Positions 12,341-13,828 of a DNA stretch of 13,828 nt are shown here, in pieces (position 1 is the stretch's first letter; every line of letters begins with the position of its first letter). The stretch is from RGIG3102 sp964369975 (GTDB lineage Bacteria > Bacillota > Clostridia > Oscillospirales > Ruminococcaceae). The position numbers were made by a program, and so were the translations under genes. Location of the stretch: contig CAYJFZ010000026.1 of the NCBI GenBank assembly GCA_964369975.1, forward strand, positions 1 to 13,828. Direction: 5' to 3'. The notes below the pieces were generated by a model. That model did not search any database, was not told the DNA's origin, and saw nothing but the letters and a program-made list of their open reading frames with translations.

Positions 12341-12348
12341 CAAAGATA
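12341..12348 (-). promoter_or_regulatory. Bacteroidetes-type -7 box for the 80-aa gene (minus strand)
   Basis: The minus strand reads TATCTTTG, an exact match to the Bacteroidetes -7 element TAnnTTTG. A start site about 5-8 bases downstream would give a leader of about 40 bases before the ATG at 12293. The -33 element is poor: only TTTA at 12364-12367 with a 15-base spacer, so strength is uncertain or an activator may be needed. Confidence 0.55.
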
Positions 12349-12408
12349 ATATATTTTTTAATTTAAACCTAATAAATTCAGGAAAATTTTATAAAAATTT
12401 CATATCGT

Positions 12409-12439
12409 TTTGATTTCAATAAAAAATGAATTATCTTTG
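12409..12439 (+). promoter_or_regulatory. Bacteroidetes-type promoter on the plus strand
   Basis: TTTG at 12409-12412, a 19-base spacer, then TATCTTTG at 12432-12439 matches the Bacteroidetes consensus TTTG / TAnnTTTG in both boxes and, as I recall the consensus, in spacing. It points right, opposite to every gene in the window, towards the terminator at 12523-12555. The expected start is about 12444-12447. Confidence 0.6.
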
Positions 12440-12444
12440 TATTA

Positions 12445-12560
12445 TAACTTAAAAATAATAAAAAATAGGAAATGTTTCACTTAATTGTGTCATTTCAAAA
12501 CTCTTATCAAATAAAAGTTATGAAGAGGATGGATATTACTCCATCCTCTTTTTTTATTTT
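12445..12560 (+). ncRNA. Candidate structured small RNA (~115 nt), plus strand
   Basis: This lies between the plus-strand promoter and a strong plus-strand terminator, with no credible coding frame. Three successive hairpins can be drawn. SL1 at 12469-12496 is GAAATG/CATTTC with an inner CAC/GTG. SL2 at 12499-12519 is AACTCTTAT, loop CAA, ATAAAAGTT, with one C-A mismatch. SL3 is the terminator. The 3' end overlaps the last codons of the DUF192 gene in antisense. A caution: the SL2 mismatch becomes a U-G wobble on the minus strand, so the fold could instead serve the minus-strand message. No known RNA family is recognised. Confidence 0.45.
12523..12555 (+). terminator. Strong intrinsic terminator, plus-strand orientation
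   Basis: AAGAGGATGGA (12523-12533) pairs perfectly over 11 bp with TCCATCCTCTT (12540-12550) around the loop TATTAC, and is followed at once by TTTTTATTTT. On the minus strand the same hairpin follows the DUF192 stop but is followed by CATAACTTTT, a poorer U-tract. The better direction is therefore plus, with possible weaker use as a shared terminator for the convergent DUF192 gene. Confidence 0.85.
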
Positions 12561-13828
12561 AATTCAACAGTTTCTTGTTCATTAGAATCTTGAGTATCTA
12601 TATATTCGAATACTTTGTTTCCTAACTTTATGTAATTACTTCTAGATTTAGTGTCGTAAGCTTTTCTAGCCATTGAAATTAGGGTTTTTGTATTTTTTCT
12701 ACTAAAAATTCTTTCCTCACCTTCAATTACCATCTGAACATCTCCATCTTCATCTAAAATATATTGAGAATTTGAATTTTCTTCAACATCTCCTGTATTC
12801 ATTAAATAGTTACACTCAATTTTCATCCCTTCTTCTATTCCGGAATTAGCATTAACTTCTAATACGTAGTTTACGTCTTCCTCGCTAATGATATCTTCGC
12901 TTTCGGGAATTCCGCTTTTGACAGATATTACAATATTATCACTATCAATAAATACTATATCTAATGGGATAGATGTATCTTTCATTCAGAATTCTACCTC
13001 ATCTTCATCGTCAAACACAAATAACATTCCTTCATCACTTTCTAATTTCGAAACTTTTTGTAATCCAATTGATTTTTCTTCGTCTGATTCAGAAACTAAA
13101 ACTTTGTAATTTTTCCCATTGACAGTTAATTCAGTCATTGGGTTTTTTATTATATCTCCAGTTTTGTCTTCAATATTTAATACCAATTCTTCAGATAGCA
13201 ACTTTCCGGCAGATAAAGGATCATTGTTATTTTTAAATTCTAATAATTTATTAGATACCATTTTAGTTAACACTAGTTCCTCTTTTTCTATTTCTGCCGT
13301 TTGGAAAATTTTATCATCAGATATCGCTATTACTGGAATTCCTTTTTTAGTAATATCCTCTAAATCTATATCATGCTTTCTTGCATGCAATTCTCCATCG
13401 ACGATTACATTTATTTTACCACCATTTTTAAAACTAGGTATTTCATCAGAGTGTAAAATTTCTCTTGCAGATTGAAATTGCATTCCGAATTTAGCTAAAG
13501 AAATATTTGTATTATATCCTTGAGTATATGTTCTCCTGTTTTGATTAGCATATAAAGTGGAATTAGATTGTTTTCTCAATATGTTTTCTTTTGCTACTTT
13601 ATCGAGTTCTTTCTGATCTTTTTCAACGTCTTTTATAAATTTATTAGCTTTAGACGCTCCAAAGAATCTTTTATCTCCCAAATTGGCAGCAGTTGAATAA
13701 TCTTGATCATAACCAGAATACGCCGATAACACATTATTTAATTCATTGCTATTCGCTCCTATTTCTTTTGTTTTAGACGCGAATCCACCAAGAAATGATA
13801 ATCCTGGTATTGATGCTAACACATTGTT
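12554..13828 (-). CDS. Phage NGGKI/HARKHDI-domain protein fused to DUF192 (5' end beyond right edge; TGA=Trp)
   Basis: The frame is open from the right edge to TAA at 12554-12556, giving 424 visible residues; the N-terminus is outside. Visible parts (numbered from the edge): a hydrophilic region with a Lys/Asp/Glu helix (about 60-85); SFKNGGKI at 132-139; a compact domain with VIVDGELHARKHDID and KKGIPVIAI and a Glu-rich AEIEKEELVL end (about 138-200); then a DUF192 domain at about 232-340, with SIGLQ, EGMLFVF, FWMKDTSIPLDIVFID and YVLEVNANSGIEEGMKI in the family order. Trp281 in FWMKD is the TGA codon at 12986-12988 and the only Trp seen. A 75-residue acidic tail follows. DUF192 has no settled biochemical role. 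From memory the HARKHDI-type domain recurs in large gut-phage proteins. Likely a virion protein of the same block; identity moderately sure, role unknown. Confidence 0.85.

Larger units (their letters stand above)
12341..12439. repeat. 10-bp inverted repeat carrying two divergent -7 boxes
   Basis: CAAAGATAAT at 12341-12350 is the exact reverse complement of ATTATCTTTG at 12430-12439. Each arm contains a TATCTTTG -7 box pointing outward, so the 80 bases between them hold two back-to-back promoter regions. The sequence between is AT-rich with no open gene. Confidence 0.6.
12294..12553. other. 260-bp regulatory intergenic region
   Basis: The only long gap between genes. From left to right it holds the 80-aa gene leader, the minus-strand -7 box, an AT-rich centre, the plus-strand promoter, the candidate small RNA and the plus-strand terminator. 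No tRNA cloverleaf, direct repeat array or credible small coding frame was found. An ATG at 12472 opens a frame that runs through the terminator into the antisense of DUF192, so it is not called. Confidence 0.7.

Noticed and set aside
12472..12600. Small plus-strand peptide starting at ATG 12472
   Set aside because: It reads through the terminator into the antisense of the DUF192 gene and has no family likeness.
893..12988. Selenocysteine insertion or occasional stop read-through at TGA
   Set aside because: Twenty TGA codons, no insertion-element hairpins after them, and a Trp-specific family position at 12986-12988 fit reassignment better.
1..13828. Mollicute chromosome, given TGA as Trp and low GC
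   Set aside because: Protein families and size point to a crAss-like phage, and the promoter boxes are of Bacteroidetes type without Shine-Dalgarno sequences.

Overview
The window is AT-rich phage-type DNA, read as part of the virion-protein block of a crAss-like phage (Crassvirales; Bacteroidetes host). All five genes lie on the minus strand and run from right to left. Three things support the assignment. First, the genes are very large, hydrophilic and Asn/Ser/Lys-rich, and several carry a basic-aromatic-xx-Gly-Gly motif. Second, from memory, the N-terminal part of the giant protein, the 604-aa protein and the Gly/Ala-rich segment of the 1196-aa protein resemble giant and cargo proteins of that group; no search was run. 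Third, the intergenic region carries Bacteroidetes-type promoter boxes (TTTG / TAnnTTTG) and the starts lack Shine-Dalgarno sequences.

The key to the window is the genetic code. Under the standard code the strand breaks into about fourteen fragments, but every internal break is an in-frame TGA. The four complete stops in the window are all TAA. Reading TGA as Trp (translation table 4) gives five intact genes with 20 TGA and 12 TGG codons. The best proof is the signature FWMKDTSIPLDIVFID of the DUF192 family, whose conserved Trp is a TGA codon at 12986-12988.

Layout from right to left: (1) a gene entering from the right edge, ending at 12554, with a phage domain containing NGGKI and HARKHDI motifs fused to DUF192; (2) a 260-bp intergenic region with two divergent promoter candidates, a possible structured small RNA on the plus strand, and a strong plus-strand terminator; (3) an 80-aa gene followed by a minus-strand terminator; (4) a 1196-aa protein with a Q/N-rich linker, glycine-rich hydrophobic segments and a coiled coil; (5) a 604-aa protein; (6) a giant protein, at least 2193 aa, leaving through the left edge with a complete-looking SF1 helicase core at about residues 1395-1730. 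The last three genes are translationally packed (TAA directly followed by ATG, then TAATG).

The likely joint role is virion cargo or ejection machinery: proteins packaged in the capsid or tail and delivered to the cell at infection. This is inferred from family context and motifs. No tRNA (including a UGA-reading tRNA-Trp), CRISPR array, integrase or insertion sequence was seen.
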